DNA of 64,000 nucleotides from VXYL01 sp965199875. Lineage in GTDB: Bacteria; Pseudomonadota; Gammaproteobacteria; Pseudomonadales; Azotimanducaceae. Position numbers and translations under genes: made by a program. Where the stretch lies: contig OZ241346.1 of assembly GCA_965199875.1 (NCBI GenBank), forward strand, positions 2,976,001 through 3,040,000, given 5' to 3'. Positions 29,161-38,390 of the stretch are shown one piece after another (within the stretch, counting starts at the first letter, position 1; the number at the start of each line of letters is the position of its first letter). The notes under the pieces are model-generated. The model saw only the letters and a list, made by a program, of their open reading frames with translations. It was not told the DNA's origin and searched no databases.

Positions 29161-29592
29161 TCATGGATCCGCACACGGCTCGTTGGCCGGAAAGTCGCGG
29201 CAGAGCTCGTGCCCGGTCGCGTCCACCAGGCGCACTCGCCAACTCTCGCCGGCGTTGCCGGTCACCGCGTAGACCACGTCGTCGTCCATGGCCGGCGACC
29301 AGCCGATGGCCGAAAGCAGCGTGTTGACGCCCCTGGCCGCGTCGTAGACGCCGCTGCCGTAGCTGCCGGTGCGCAGCCGCGTGTCTTCCTGGAAGACCGC
29401 CAGCGCCTGCGCGCGACCCAGCAGCGCGCCATCCTGCGCCGTGGCCACGTAGCCGCGGTAGACCGGCAGCGCCAGCGCCGCCAAGGCGGCAATGATCGCC
29501 ACGACGATCAGCAGTTCCAGAAGCGAGAACGCGCTCGCGGGGCAGCGGCCGGAAGCCCGTGGACGACGGGGGCCTGCGTCCAACGCGAACAC
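29161..29592 (-). CDS. type IV pilin-like protein with atypical cleavage site
   Basis: A 143-residue protein starting at GTG 29592, two bases after the upstream pilin stop. After a 21-residue leader the sequence FSLLELLIVVAIIAALAALA is a classic prepilin N-terminus with the conserved glutamate at +5. The residue before the cleavage site is alanine (PASA/FSLL), not the usual glycine. The body has two cysteines near the end (ELCRDFPANEPC), suggesting the disulfide-bonded D-region of pilins. It is probably a minor pilin or pseudopilin partner of the adjacent major pilin. The start depends on codon choice and could be elsewhere within the same frame. Confidence 0.8.
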   Translation of the reverse strand: MFALDAGPRRPRASGRCPASAFSLLELLIVVAIIAALAALALPVYRGYVATAQDGALLGRAQALAVFQEDTRLRTGSYGSGVYDAARGVNTLLSAIGWSPAMDDDVVYAVTGNAGESWRVRLVDATGHELCRDFPANEPCADP

Positions 29593-29594
29593 CG

Positions 29595-30071
29595 CTAGAT
29601 GTCCTGCAGGCGGACGCTGTGCACCTCGGCGACTTCGAAGTCGGCGTACTGCGGACGGGTGAGCGTCACCACCAGGTCGTCGCTGGCGAACTTGCCCTCG
29701 ACGGCGATGCCGACCACGCCGCCGCCGTCGGCGACGCTGCCGTAGGCCGCCGCGCCGCTCGGCGCACGGCCACCGCCCTGGCCGTTCAGCGCGTCGATCC
29801 AGTCGGCGAGGCGGTACTTCCCGTCCGCCTTCGCCGCGTCGAGGGTCCCCAAGGCGATCCGCGCTCGGGCGCGTCTCAGTTCGTTCTCCACGAAACGAAC
29901 GCCTTGGCGATAGTGAGCGTTCACTTTCGCCATGTTCGAGTTCTCCACGTAGTTGCGGTAGGCGGGTATCGCCGCAGCGGTCAGCACGCCGATGATCGCC
30001 ACGACGATCATCAGTTCGATCAGCGTAAAGCCCTGCGCGCATGGGGTGGCCGAGTTGCTGTTCATCTTCAT
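29595..30071 (-). CDS. type IV pilin (PilA/PilE-like)
   Basis: A 158-residue pilin. A short leader with MNSNSATPCAQG is cut before FTLIELMIVVAIIGVLTAAA, the canonical prepilin peptidase site with glycine at -1 and glutamate at +5. This helix anchors the subunit in the inner membrane and forms the fibre core. ATG at 30071 follows AAGGAG. It is divergent from pilB, with 189 bp between, and 2 bp ahead of a second pilin-like gene. No cysteine pair is present near the C-terminus. Function in twitching, adhesion or DNA uptake is inferred from the family. Confidence 0.92.
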   Translation of the reverse strand: MKMNSNSATPCAQGFTLIELMIVVAIIGVLTAAAIPAYRNYVENSNMAKVNAHYRQGVRFVENELRRARARIALGTLDAAKADGKYRLADWIDALNGQGGGRAPSGAAAYGSVADGGGVVGIAVEGKFASDDLVVTLTRPQYADFEVAEVHSVRLQDI

Positions 30072-30260
30072 TGCGAGCTCCTTCGAGGTCTGGGTTGATG
30101 TTGCGGAACAGCATTGGCGCAAACGGGCAAGCGCGTAAAGCGCCGACGGCCTACGCCAGGAAGGTGCGATTTCCTACGCGATTTCGGGCGAATGGCCGTA
30201 CAACGATGCCTCGTCCGCGACGGACAATGGGCGTCAAGACCATCCACCCAAGGGCGCCCG

Positions 30261-31883
30261 ATGCCAGCCACTCCAGCGGAATCCGGAAAGCACAGGGACG
30301 ACGCGCTCTGCGCTCGCGCTGCCGAGTTCGGCCTGCCGGTGCTGCACTTGCCGGCTTTCGAGCCAGCCGCCAGCGTCGAATCCCTGGTCGACTTGCAGAC
30401 CGTGCGTCGCCAGCGCGCCCTGCCCCTCGTCGCCCGCGCCGGGCGTCTGTTCGTAGCCGTGGCGGACGCCACCAACGTCGCCGCGCTCGACGAGATCAAG
30501 TTCCGCACCGGCATCGAAACCGAGCCGGTGCTGGTGGCGGGCGATCAGCTCGACGCCGCCATCGAGCGCTACCGTCCCGGCCGCGAAGCGCTGCTGGCGG
30601 AGGAAAGCGAAGACGCCCATGCCCAGCTACACGCTCTGGAGGCGCTCTCGCAGCTGGACACCGAGCGCGCCGACGTCGACGAAGCCCCCATCGTCAAGTA
30701 CGTGCAGCAGGTGCTGCTGGACGCCGTTCATGCCGGCGCCTCGGACATCCACTTCGAGCCCTACAAGGGCTTCTACCGCATCCGCATACGCATCGACGGC
30801 GTGCTGCGCGAGACGCAGCGCCCGCCGCCCGGCTTGAGCGCCCGCTTCGCGGCGCGGCTGAAGGTGATGGCGCGGATGGACATCGCCGAACGCCGCATTC
30901 CCCAGGACGGCCGCATCAAGCTGAACGGCGCGGACGCGGCGGTGGACATCCGCGCCAGCACGCTGCCGACGCTGCACGGCGAGAAGATCGTGCTGCGCAT
31001 TCTCGATGCCTCGGCGGCCAGCATGACCATCGACCAGCTGGGTTTCGAGGCGCGGCAGAAGCAGCACTACCTGAACGCCCTGCGCCGGCAGCAAGGCATG
31101 GTGCTGATCACCGGCCCCACCGGCAGCGGCAAGACGGTCACCCTGTACGCCGGCCTGACGCTGCTCAATGCCGAAGAGCGCAACATCGCCACCGCCGAAG
31201 ACCCGGTGGAGATCAACGTCGACGGCATCAACCAGGTGCAGGTCAACCCCAAGGTGGGCTTGGACTTCGCAACCGCCCTGCGCGCCTTTCTGCGGCAAGA
31301 CCCGGACGTGCTGATGGTGGGCGAAATCCGCGACTTGGAGACCGCGGACGCGGCCATGAAAGCGGCCCAGACCGGCCACCTGGTGCTGTCGACGCTGCAC
31401 ACCAACTCCGCCGCGGCGACTCTGACGCGGCTGCGCGACATGGGCGTCGCGGCGTTCAACGTCGCCAGCTCGGTGACGCTGATCGTCGCCCAGCGCCTGG
31501 CGCGACGGCTTTGCCGCCACTGCAAGCATCCCGTTGCAGTGCCAAGAGCGACACTGCTTGAAGAGGGGTTTTCCGCCGCCGAAGTCGATGCCGGCCTGGA
31601 GATCTTCGACGCCAACGAGAACGGCTGCAACGAATGCGATCGGGGCTACTCCGGGCGCACCTGCATCGTCGAGGTGGTGGAGGTGGTACCGGCCATCGCC
31701 CGGCTGATCCTCGCCGACGGCGACAGCCTGGCTTTGGACAAGCAGGCGCGCGCCCTCGGCTACGACAGTCTGCGTCGCTCCGGCCTGCACAAGGTTCGCC
31801 AAGGCGTCACCAGCCTGCGCGAAATCAACCGCCTGACCAGCGTGGAGCAGCCAGCCGAGCTCGATGCGACCGAGTCCGGATAG
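30261..31883 (+). CDS. pilB: type IV pilus extension ATPase PilB (GspE family)
   Basis: A 540-residue secretion ATPase. Residues about 1-130 are the MshE-N type region. The ATPase core has GASDIHFEPY, Walker A GPTGSGKT (near residue 287), the Asp box ATAEDPVEI, Walker B VLMVGEIRD and the His box STLHTNSA. A tetracysteine zinc site follows (CRHC and CNEC). It hydrolyses ATP at the inner membrane to extend the pilus. ATG at 30261 follows CAAGGGCG; the frame continues upstream without a better start. It is 13 bp upstream of pilC. Confidence 0.93.
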   Translation: MPATPAESGKHRDDALCARAAEFGLPVLHLPAFEPAASVESLVDLQTVRRQRALPLVARAGRLFVAVADATNVAALDEIKFRTGIETEPVLVAGDQLDAAIERYRPGREALLAEESEDAHAQLHALEALSQLDTERADVDEAPIVKYVQQVLLDAVHAGASDIHFEPYKGFYRIRIRIDGVLRETQRPPPGLSARFAARLKVMARMDIAERRIPQDGRIKLNGADAAVDIRASTLPTLHGEKIVLRILDASAASMTIDQLGFEARQKQHYLNALRRQQGMVLITGPTGSGKTVTLYAGLTLLNAEERNIATAEDPVEINVDGINQVQVNPKVGLDFATALRAFLRQDPDVLMVGEIRDLETADAAMKAAQTGHLVLSTLHTNSAAATLTRLRDMGVAAFNVASSVTLIVAQRLARRLCRHCKHPVAVPRATLLEEGFSAAEVDAGLEIFDANENGCNECDRGYSGRTCIVEVVEVVPAIARLILADGDSLALDKQARALGYDSLRRSGLHKVRQGVTSLREINRLTSVEQPAELDATESG

Positions 31884-31896
31884 GCGGGAGAGACAC

Positions 31897-33096
31897 ATGG
31901 GACGAGCAACCAGTTTCGTCTGGCAGGGGGCCAGCGGCAGCCGCATCGTGAGCGGCGAAATCGACGCCGCGGACGCGCGCATCGCACGTGCGCGTCTGCG
32001 CCGCCAGGGCATCGACGTGCAGCGGCTTCGGCGCAAGCGCCCTGCCCTCCTGGGCAGCCGCATCAAGGCCGCCGACATCACCCTGTTCAGCCGCCAGCTG
32101 GCGACGATGTTGCGTTCCGGCGTGCCGTTGCTGCAGGCGTTCGACATCGTTGCCAGCGGCGTCCGCAACGCCAAGCTGGCGACGCTGGCCAGAGGGCTGC
32201 GCGACGAGGTGGCCGCTGGCGGCGCTCTGGCCAGGGCGCTGGCCAAGCATCCTTCCCACTTCGACGCCATGACCTGCCGCATGGTGGCCATCGGCGAGCA
32301 ATCCGGCACGCTGGACACCATGCTGGCGCGCATCGCCAGCTGCCAGGAGCGCAGCGACGCCAGCCGTCGGAAGGTGAAGAAGGCCATGGCGTATCCCCTG
32401 CTGGTGCTGGCTGGCGGCGCGCTGGTGGCGACGCTGATGCTGGTCAAGGTGGTGCCGCAGTTCGAGTCCGTGTTCGCCAGCGCCGGCGGCGAACTGCCGG
32501 CCTTCACCCGTTTCGTCATCCAGCTTTCGGCCTTGATGCGCTCCTGGTGGTGGGCTGCGGCCATCGCTGCCGTGGCGGCGACTTTGGGCCCAATGCTGCT
32601 GAAGCGGCACTCCGCGCGTTTCCGAGACGCCTTGGACCGACTGCTGCTGTCCACTCCGGTGGCAGGTTCCATCGCCGCCAAGACATCGGTGGCGCGCTTT
32701 GCCCGGGCGTTGGCAACGGCGGTGGAAGCGGGAGTGCCGCTGCTCGACGCCCTCGATGCGGTGGCCGGCGCCACGGGCAACGTCGTCGTTGGCGAAGCGG
32801 TGCATGGAGTTCGCGATGCCGTCGCGGCTGGCCAGCCGCTGCATCGCGCCATGGCCGAGCAGCGCGTCTTTCCGCACTTGCTGGTGCAGCTGGTGGCGGT
32901 GGGCGAGGAAGCCGGCACCCTGACCGACATGCTCGGCAAGGCAGCCGATCAGTTCGACGCGCAAGCCGACGACGCCGTGGACACCCTCGCCACCCTCGTC
33001 GAACCGCTGCTGATGGCGGTGCTTGGCGTGCTGGTGGGCGGCCTGGTGCTGGCGATGTATCTGCCGGTCTTCCAACTCGGCGCCGTCTTCGGCTGA
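31897..33096 (+). CDS. pilC: type IV pilus inner-membrane platform protein PilC (GspF family)
   Basis: A 399-residue protein with two GspF (T2SSF) domains: LFSRQLATMLRSGVPLLQA about residue 65-170 and VARFARALATAVEAGVPLLDA about residue 265-370. Transmembrane helices lie near residues 165-190, 205-235 and 370-395. It forms the platform that couples PilB to pilin assembly. ATG at 31897 has GGGAGAG upstream. No pilD prepilin peptidase follows, as often occurs in pilBCD clusters; the next gene is on the other strand. Confidence 0.92.
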   Translation: MGRATSFVWQGASGSRIVSGEIDAADARIARARLRRQGIDVQRLRRKRPALLGSRIKAADITLFSRQLATMLRSGVPLLQAFDIVASGVRNAKLATLARGLRDEVAAGGALARALAKHPSHFDAMTCRMVAIGEQSGTLDTMLARIASCQERSDASRRKVKKAMAYPLLVLAGGALVATLMLVKVVPQFESVFASAGGELPAFTRFVIQLSALMRSWWWAAAIAAVAATLGPMLLKRHSARFRDALDRLLLSTPVAGSIAAKTSVARFARALATAVEAGVPLLDALDAVAGATGNVVVGEAVHGVRDAVAAGQPLHRAMAEQRVFPHLLVQLVAVGEEAGTLTDMLGKAADQFDAQADDAVDTLATLVEPLLMAVLGVLVGGLVLAMYLPVFQLGAVFG

Positions 33097-33120
33097 CGCG
33101 AACCGGGGATCCTTTGACGG

Positions 33121-34224
33121 CTATGGCTTGACCAGTTCGCGGCTGTCGATGCGCAGGCCGAAACCGCCGACGTCTCGGCGCAGGGAGGCGGCGTCGAGAA
33201 CGCCGCCAACGCCGAACATCACGCTCGGCGTCGCCAGGTCGCGCTGCAGCAGGTGGGTGCCGAACGCGCCTTCGGCGGCTAGCAGCGCCGGGCCGAGCGC
33301 ACGCATGATGGTCAGCGCGGTGCGGGAAAGAATGCTCGTTTCGCCCACTTGGCAGCCGACGACGACGCCGGCGCCGCAGGCCCGCGCCGCCTCGACAACT
33401 TGCAGCGAACGCAGCAGGCCGCCCATCTTGGAGACGCGCAGATTGACGATCCAGCGTTCGCCATCGTCGAGCGCCGGGAGCTGTTCGGCACGGGCAAGGC
33501 TCTCGTCGAGAACGATGCGGGCGCCGGTGGCATCGCCGACCCGGCGGCAGCCGTCCAGATCCCCGGCTTGCACCGGTTCCTCGATGGCGAAGACGCTGCC
33601 GGGCAAACGCTGGAAGTAGGCCGCCGCCTCGGCGGCGTCGGCAAAGAGATTGTTGGCGTCGAGCCGCAGGCGAGGGCTGCCTGCGAGGGCGCGCATCTTG
33701 CGCTGGTCCCGACGCAGGGCGCCGGACACTTTGATCTTGAAGTCCGTGAATCCTTGCCGGCGGTAGCGTCGCGCCAGCCACCAGAACGCCGGATAGGGCG
33801 CGTCGCCGAGCACCGCCGAGTAGTGGAATTCGCCGGCGAGCGGCGGCTGGCCGAGCAGGGCTTCGACGGGCTGGCCGAGGCGCTTGCCGAGCCAGTCCAA
33901 CGCCGCTGTCTCCATGGCGCAGAACGCCGCGGGATTGGCGTCGATGGCGTTGCGATGGGCGTCCGCCCAGGTGCGCAGATCGGCCACGTCGGCCGTTGCC
34001 CGTGCCAAGCCATCGGCGTGCTCGGCAACGAATGCTTGCGCCGTCGCCAGCGTCTCGCCGGTGACGTAGGCGCGCGGGCAGCCTTCGCCGTAGCCAACTT
34101 CGCCATCGTCGCCATAGGCGGCGACGATCAGGTTCTCAGCGCGGTCGCGGCTGGCCGAAGCATGGCGGAAGACCGCCTTGAACGGCACCGGAAAGCTGTA
34201 CGTCTCGAAGCGCGCGACCGGCAA
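33121..34224 (-). CDS. enolase-superfamily enzyme (dipeptide epimerase or muconate-lactonizing type)
   Basis: A 367-residue enzyme of the muconate-lactonizing subgroup. The KxK catalytic motif is in DFKIKVSG, metal ligands are in LRLDANN, AIEEPV and LDESL, and the second lysine is in NLRVSKMGG. These enzymes abstract an alpha-proton from a carboxylate, as in L-Ala-D/L-Glu epimerase or o-succinylbenzoate synthase. The likely start is TTG at 34224, four bases after the stop of the GH3 gene, so it is the third gene of a tight operon. A menaquinone role is unlikely, because no other men gene is seen. The substrate is unknown. Confidence 0.85.
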   Translation of the reverse strand: MPVARFETYSFPVPFKAVFRHASASRDRAENLIVAAYGDDGEVGYGEGCPRAYVTGETLATAQAFVAEHADGLARATADVADLRTWADAHRNAIDANPAAFCAMETAALDWLGKRLGQPVEALLGQPPLAGEFHYSAVLGDAPYPAFWWLARRYRRQGFTDFKIKVSGALRRDQRKMRALAGSPRLRLDANNLFADAAEAAAYFQRLPGSVFAIEEPVQAGDLDGCRRVGDATGARIVLDESLARAEQLPALDDGERWIVNLRVSKMGGLLRSLQVVEAARACGAGVVVGCQVGETSILSRTALTIMRALGPALLAAEGAFGTHLLQRDLATPSVMFGVGGVLDAASLRRDVGGFGLRIDSRELVKP

Positions 34225-34228
34225 GAGG

Positions 34229-35869
34229 TCAGCTCGGCATGGCGCGCGCCGGGAAGTCGTAGCCGCACTCGTCGACGTACTGCAGATGCAGGTACTTGAA
34301 CTGGGCATCGCGCTGCCCGGCGGCGACCCGTTGCGCCCGATAGTCTTCGCCGGTTCCGCTGCGGAGGCGCTTCGCGCTTAGCGGCAGCAGGCGCGCGCTC
34401 TGGCGCTTGCTGGCGTACTCGATGTTGGCCGCCTGCAAGCGCTGGTCGATGTTCCGGGCAAGCGCGTCGAGGCCGCCTGCCGTCGGCGCCTCCGCTTCAA
34501 GCCAAAGGGTGTAGCCGGCGCATTGCCGGTCCGCCAGCGCGATGAAGAACGACCAGCGAACGCCGGCTTCGGCTAGGGCTTCGGAGACGGCACTCAGCAT
34601 CTGCCCCTCGTAGAGTTTCTCGCCGGTGATGCTGGTGACGCCTTGGCCCTTCTGCACGAACTGCAAGGTCGGCGTGCCGCGCACCTGCCCGGCAACACGC
34701 ACGATGTCGTTCATGTCGTAGCGGTACAAGCCGTCCACGGTGGTGACGAAGACGTAGTAGTCGCGGCCTTCCCGCAGCTCGTCGAGCAGCAGCAGGTCGA
34801 CGCTGGCAGCATCGCTCTTCGCCTCCCAGGCGTCGCGCTCGGCGAACTCGAAGAAGGTGTCGCACAGCATCGGCAGGCAGGCGTCGCGCTGGACGTCGAC
34901 GTTGACGGTGGCGTGGACTTCGCTGGCGATGTAGCCAAGTTCGATCACCCGGCAACGGTCCGGCAACGAAGGGGCGAGATTGCCGATGGCGACGCCGCAG
35001 CTGCCGCCCTTCCAAGTCACGACGGCGGCGAGATCTGGCCAGATGTCGGCGTAGGAGAGCGCGCCGTTCCTGCCCAGCAGCCGCTCCAGCTGCGCCGCCC
35101 GTTGCGGGTTCGGCTTGAACTCGGCGGCATCGCCATTCGGCAGAACCCCATCGCCGACGCTGCGCAGCACTTCCCCGGTTCGGCTGTTCAGCACCGTGAG
35201 CAGGCGCAGCAAAGTCGATGCATTGGCCGTTCCAACGCAGGTGACCTTGGCTTCGGCGGCGCCGTAGGCGGCGGTCGCCAAGTGCTGCTCCTCGTAGTCT
35301 TCGATGGCTGCGATCCGCGCCGGCAGCACGTGCCTGGAACGCAGCAGGCGCGGCTGCTGTCGATACAGCAGGCCGGACATCGAACCGAACGGCGTGCCTC
35401 CCGGCATCCTGCCTTCCACGGCCTGGCCGGTGACGGCGAATATCTTGCCAGCCAGCACCCGGGGCACCTTGCAGAGCGCGTGGGCCGCAAGCCGCCGCTG
35501 GGCGCGTATGCGTTCGAGCCCGGTGGCGGTCACCGGGATGTTCTTCGGCTTCGAGACGGTGCCGCTGGTGCGGCTGTAGTAGATGGGGCGTTCGGCGGTC
35601 AGGCGCTGCTCGCCGGTGCGTTCCTGGCGCTCGATGCAGTCGCGCAGATTTTCGTAGGTGGCCGTGGGAACGGCGCTGCGGAAGTTCGCCAACGGCCGAC
35701 CGGAGGCAGCGATGCGGGCGAAGTCGCAGCGCTGGCCGATGGCCGTGCCGGCGTTGGCCGCGAGCAGTCGCTGCAGGCAACGGGTTTGCGTCGCCAGGGG
35801 CGTCTCCGCCGCGCCAAGCAGACGCCGGCGATGGCGGGCTTCGAGCAACGCGAGCGCGGTGGCGAGCAT
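34229..35869 (-). CDS. GH3-family acyl-adenylate-forming enzyme
   Basis: A 546-residue member of the GH3 family, known from plants where it joins amino acids to auxin or jasmonate through an acyl-adenylate. Bacterial members exist but few are characterised. Motif 1 (YYSRTSGTVSKPKNIPVT) matches the ATP/AMP-binding P-loop, with YGAAEAKV and YRYDMNDIV as the later nucleotide motifs. The C-terminal quarter is the smaller lid domain. It lies 10 bp after the hydroxylase gene and just before the enolase-type gene. The natural product of this enzyme is unknown; acyl acid-amino acid conjugation is inferred from the family. Confidence 0.88.
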   Translation of the reverse strand: MLATALALLEARHRRRLLGAAETPLATQTRCLQRLLAANAGTAIGQRCDFARIAASGRPLANFRSAVPTATYENLRDCIERQERTGEQRLTAERPIYYSRTSGTVSKPKNIPVTATGLERIRAQRRLAAHALCKVPRVLAGKIFAVTGQAVEGRMPGGTPFGSMSGLLYRQQPRLLRSRHVLPARIAAIEDYEEQHLATAAYGAAEAKVTCVGTANASTLLRLLTVLNSRTGEVLRSVGDGVLPNGDAAEFKPNPQRAAQLERLLGRNGALSYADIWPDLAAVVTWKGGSCGVAIGNLAPSLPDRCRVIELGYIASEVHATVNVDVQRDACLPMLCDTFFEFAERDAWEAKSDAASVDLLLLDELREGRDYYVFVTTVDGLYRYDMNDIVRVAGQVRGTPTLQFVQKGQGVTSITGEKLYEGQMLSAVSEALAEAGVRWSFFIALADRQCAGYTLWLEAEAPTAGGLDALARNIDQRLQAANIEYASKRQSARLLPLSAKRLRSGTGEDYRAQRVAAGQRDAQFKYLHLQYVDECGYDFPARAMPS

Positions 35870-35879
35870 TGGCCGCGGC

Positions 35880-36761
35880 CTAGCCCGGATCGAGACCCGG
35901 CTTGAAAGGCGCGGTCACGGCGCCGAGAAAGCCGAGAGGATAGTCCCGATTGGCCAGCCCGAGCTGCCCCACCTCCCGGTCCTTGGGCAGATAGCGCGTA
36001 CCGAACAGCGTGTCCCAGACGATCAGGTTGTTGCCGAAGTTGCGGTTTGCTTCGGCCTTGCGTTCGGCGTGATGCCAGCGATGCAGTTCCGGCCCCGCCA
36101 CGACGTGGTTGAGGACGCCGAGACTCACCTTGCAGTTCGAGTGCTGATAGAAGCCGTTGACCGCGTAGAAGACGAAATACGCGGCGAGAACCGCATCGCT
36201 CAACCCAAGCAGTGCGAAGGGCAGCGTGTCGACGACGAATTGGAACGGCTTCTCCAGCGGGTGGGCGCGCCCGACGTTCAGCCAGTAGAGACGATGCGGC
36301 GAGTGGTGAACCGCGTGCAAGGGCCACATCACCGGCCAACGGTGGAAGGCGCGATGCAGCCAGTAGCGCGGCAGTTCGGCGGCCAGCAGCATCAGCCCCA
36401 CCTGAAAGGGGAGTGGCCAGTGGTGGGGCCACAGGCCCGGCGCGGAGACGTCGGACTGGCGGATCCAATGGGCGAGCCCCGCCACCAGGGTGATGGAGAG
36501 CAGGTACGGCAGCGCCGCCTGCACGGCAACCATGAACAGCGCATCGGCGCGAACTTCGCCGGCCGAGGGACGCCAGGAACGGCGGTAGGGCAGCTTGATC
36601 TCGTGCAGCGTCACCAAGGCGGCGCCGAACAGCGCGGCGACGTAGGCAGCAAGGCCGAATGGCGCACCGCCCTGGCTCGACGCCCAGAACAGCGCGAACG
36701 CCAAGGCCAGCACCGTCGGATAGGAACCGGCCACGATGCACTTCTCGACTGGGTGGTTCAA
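35880..36761 (-). CDS. membrane fatty acid hydroxylase / sterol desaturase
   Basis: A 293-residue integral membrane di-iron enzyme. Histidine clusters HRAFH, HAVHH and HRWHH match the fatty acid hydroxylase superfamily, which inserts oxygen at C-H bonds of lipids or carotenoids. About four transmembrane segments surround these. The start is TTG at 36761, preceded by GAGGGAG; no ATG fits. It is the first gene of the three-gene minus-strand operon with GH3 and enolase-type genes. The substrate is not identifiable. Confidence 0.88.
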   Translation of the reverse strand: MNHPVEKCIVAGSYPTVLALAFALFWASSQGGAPFGLAAYVAALFGAALVTLHEIKLPYRRSWRPSAGEVRADALFMVAVQAALPYLLSITLVAGLAHWIRQSDVSAPGLWPHHWPLPFQVGLMLLAAELPRYWLHRAFHRWPVMWPLHAVHHSPHRLYWLNVGRAHPLEKPFQFVVDTLPFALLGLSDAVLAAYFVFYAVNGFYQHSNCKVSLGVLNHVVAGPELHRWHHAERKAEANRNFGNNLIVWDTLFGTRYLPKDREVGQLGLANRDYPLGFLGAVTAPFKPGLDPG

Positions 36762-36931
36762 GCGCCACTCCCTCGGTCAACGCAACCGCGCGTATATCTA
36801 GCGACCTTGCCGACTTGGGAAAGTTCGCTTTGGCCTCCAGCCGCTTCGCCCGCGGCGCTGCCCGGTTGGGCCCGCCTCGTCGGGCAGCGGCCGGCGCCGG
36901 CCACTCGGCAACCGCGGCCGCCGGACCGCGC
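36762..36931. other. intergenic region upstream of the hydroxylase operon
   Basis: A 170-bp gap between the hydroxylase start and the serine hydrolase stop. Reading toward the hydroxylase there is an AT-rich TAGATATA stretch at about 36792-36799 (minus strand) that could be part of a -10, but no good -35 lies upstream. I see no gene here. Confidence 0.25.
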
Positions 36932-38278
36932 CTAGTCGACGATCGCCTGGTTCGCCAGCACTTTGAGTTCCGCCCGCAGCGGCCACGGCGAACCCATCAG
37001 CTGGATCATGCCCACCACGACCATCTCTTCGACCGGGTCCACCCAGAACACCGTCCCGGCGGCGCCGCCCCAGTTGTACTCGCCGGCGGAACCGAGCACC
37101 TTCGAGGCGACTTCGTTGGTGACGATGCCCCAGCCGAGGCCGAAGCCAAAGCCGCTGACGCCCGGCCCGAACGGGTTCTCCCCGGTGCCGCCGCCTTCGA
37201 CGGCGGCTGGCAGGTGGTTGGAGGTCATGAACGCAACCGTCTTGGGGCTGAGCAGACGCACGCCGTCCAGTTCGCCGCCGCGCCGCACCATCTCGGCGAA
37301 GCGCAGGTAGTCCATGGTGCTGGACACCAGCCCGCCGCCGCCGGAAAACAGAGTCTGGTCGGTATAGCGAACGAAAGACTCTTCGCTGAGCTGCTCGAGC
37401 TGCTCTTCCTCGCCGTTCCACCGGTGGTTCGGCAGCAGGCGGTGCATCTTGTCTTGCGGCACGTTGAAGAAGGTGTCCTCCATCCCCAGCGGGTCGAAAA
37501 TGCGCTCCTTCAGGAAGACGTCGAACGACATGCCGCTCAAGCGCTGCACGACCAGGCCGGTGATGTCCACGGCAACGCTGTAGTGCCAGCGCTCGCCCGG
37601 CTCGAACGCCAACGGCAGCCTGCCGATGCGCTCGGCGAACTCGTCCAAGTCCCTCGACTGCCAGATCTGCGCTTCGTTGTACTGCTTGTCGATGGGGTCG
37701 GCGGGGTTGAAGCCGTAAGACAGGCCGCAGGTGTGGGTCAGCAGGTGCAGCATCGTCATGTCCTGCTCGGCGGGCTGCGGTTCGCCGTCCACCAGCACCT
37801 GCAAGTCGCTGAGTTCCGGCACGAACTTGGACACCGGGTCGGAGAGCTGAAACTTGCCTTCCTCGTAGAGCATCATCGCCGCCACCGCGGTGATCGGCTT
37901 GGTCATGGAGAAGATGCGGAACAGCGCGTCCTTGGCCAGCGCCCGGTCGTCGTCGGCGCCGCGGCTGCCGACGGCTTCGAAGTGGACGATCTTGCCCTCC
38001 CTGGCCACCAGGGTGACGACGCCAGCCAGCTTGCTCTCGTCCACGTAGCGCTGCGTCATCGCAGTGATGCGCTCGAGGCGTTCCTCGGACATGCCGGCGC
38101 TCGCCGGCTTCGCCTCGCGCAGATCGCCGGTGACGGCATCCGCCAGCATCGTCGCCGCAACCACCGCCGGCGCCGGCGCGACGTTCTCGGCGACATCGAC
38201 CATCGCCACGCAGCCGCCGAGCGCCAGCGCCGCCGCTGCCGCGCTCGGCAAAAGCATCGCACGCTTCAATTCACGCAT
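36932..38278 (-). CDS. serine-beta-lactamase-fold lipoprotein (class C / esterase family)
   Basis: A 448-residue penicillin-binding-fold hydrolase. The first 22 residues, with LALGGC, are a lipoprotein signal with the lipidated cysteine. The SxxK motif is FSMTKPIT, the Tyr motif is HYSVAVD, and a WGGAAGT block near the C-terminus replaces the KTG triad region, as in EstB-like esterases. These proteins are usually esterases or D-alanyl-peptidases rather than true beta-lactamases. ATG at 38278 follows AAGGAGATACCG. Location: periplasmic, anchored to a membrane. Substrate unknown. Confidence 0.87.
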   Translation of the reverse strand: MRELKRAMLLPSAAAAALALGGCVAMVDVAENVAPAPAVVAATMLADAVTGDLREAKPASAGMSEERLERITAMTQRYVDESKLAGVVTLVAREGKIVHFEAVGSRGADDDRALAKDALFRIFSMTKPITAVAAMMLYEEGKFQLSDPVSKFVPELSDLQVLVDGEPQPAEQDMTMLHLLTHTCGLSYGFNPADPIDKQYNEAQIWQSRDLDEFAERIGRLPLAFEPGERWHYSVAVDITGLVVQRLSGMSFDVFLKERIFDPLGMEDTFFNVPQDKMHRLLPNHRWNGEEEQLEQLSEESFVRYTDQTLFSGGGGLVSSTMDYLRFAEMVRRGGELDGVRLLSPKTVAFMTSNHLPAAVEGGGTGENPFGPGVSGFGFGLGWGIVTNEVASKVLGSAGEYNWGGAAGTVFWVDPVEEMVVVGMIQLMGSPWPLRAELKVLANQAIVD

Positions 38279-38390
38279 CGGTATCTCCTTCTCCGCAGTG
38301 TTGTGCGCTATGTTGTGTCGCGTTGCCCAGCCTGTTGCCGGATGGCGCATTGCGGGCAGTTCGTTCGTGCGCAGTCTACCGGAGTGTGCG

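Noticed and set aside
29161..30114. A 317-codon frame spanning both pilin genes
   Set aside because: Only the last 143 codons are pilin-like; the first part lies in another frame of the upstream pilin and is arginine-rich shadow sequence.
33121..34224. o-succinylbenzoate synthase (menC) as the name of the enolase-type gene
   Set aside because: No other menaquinone gene is nearby and the operon partners point elsewhere; the subgroup name was kept general.
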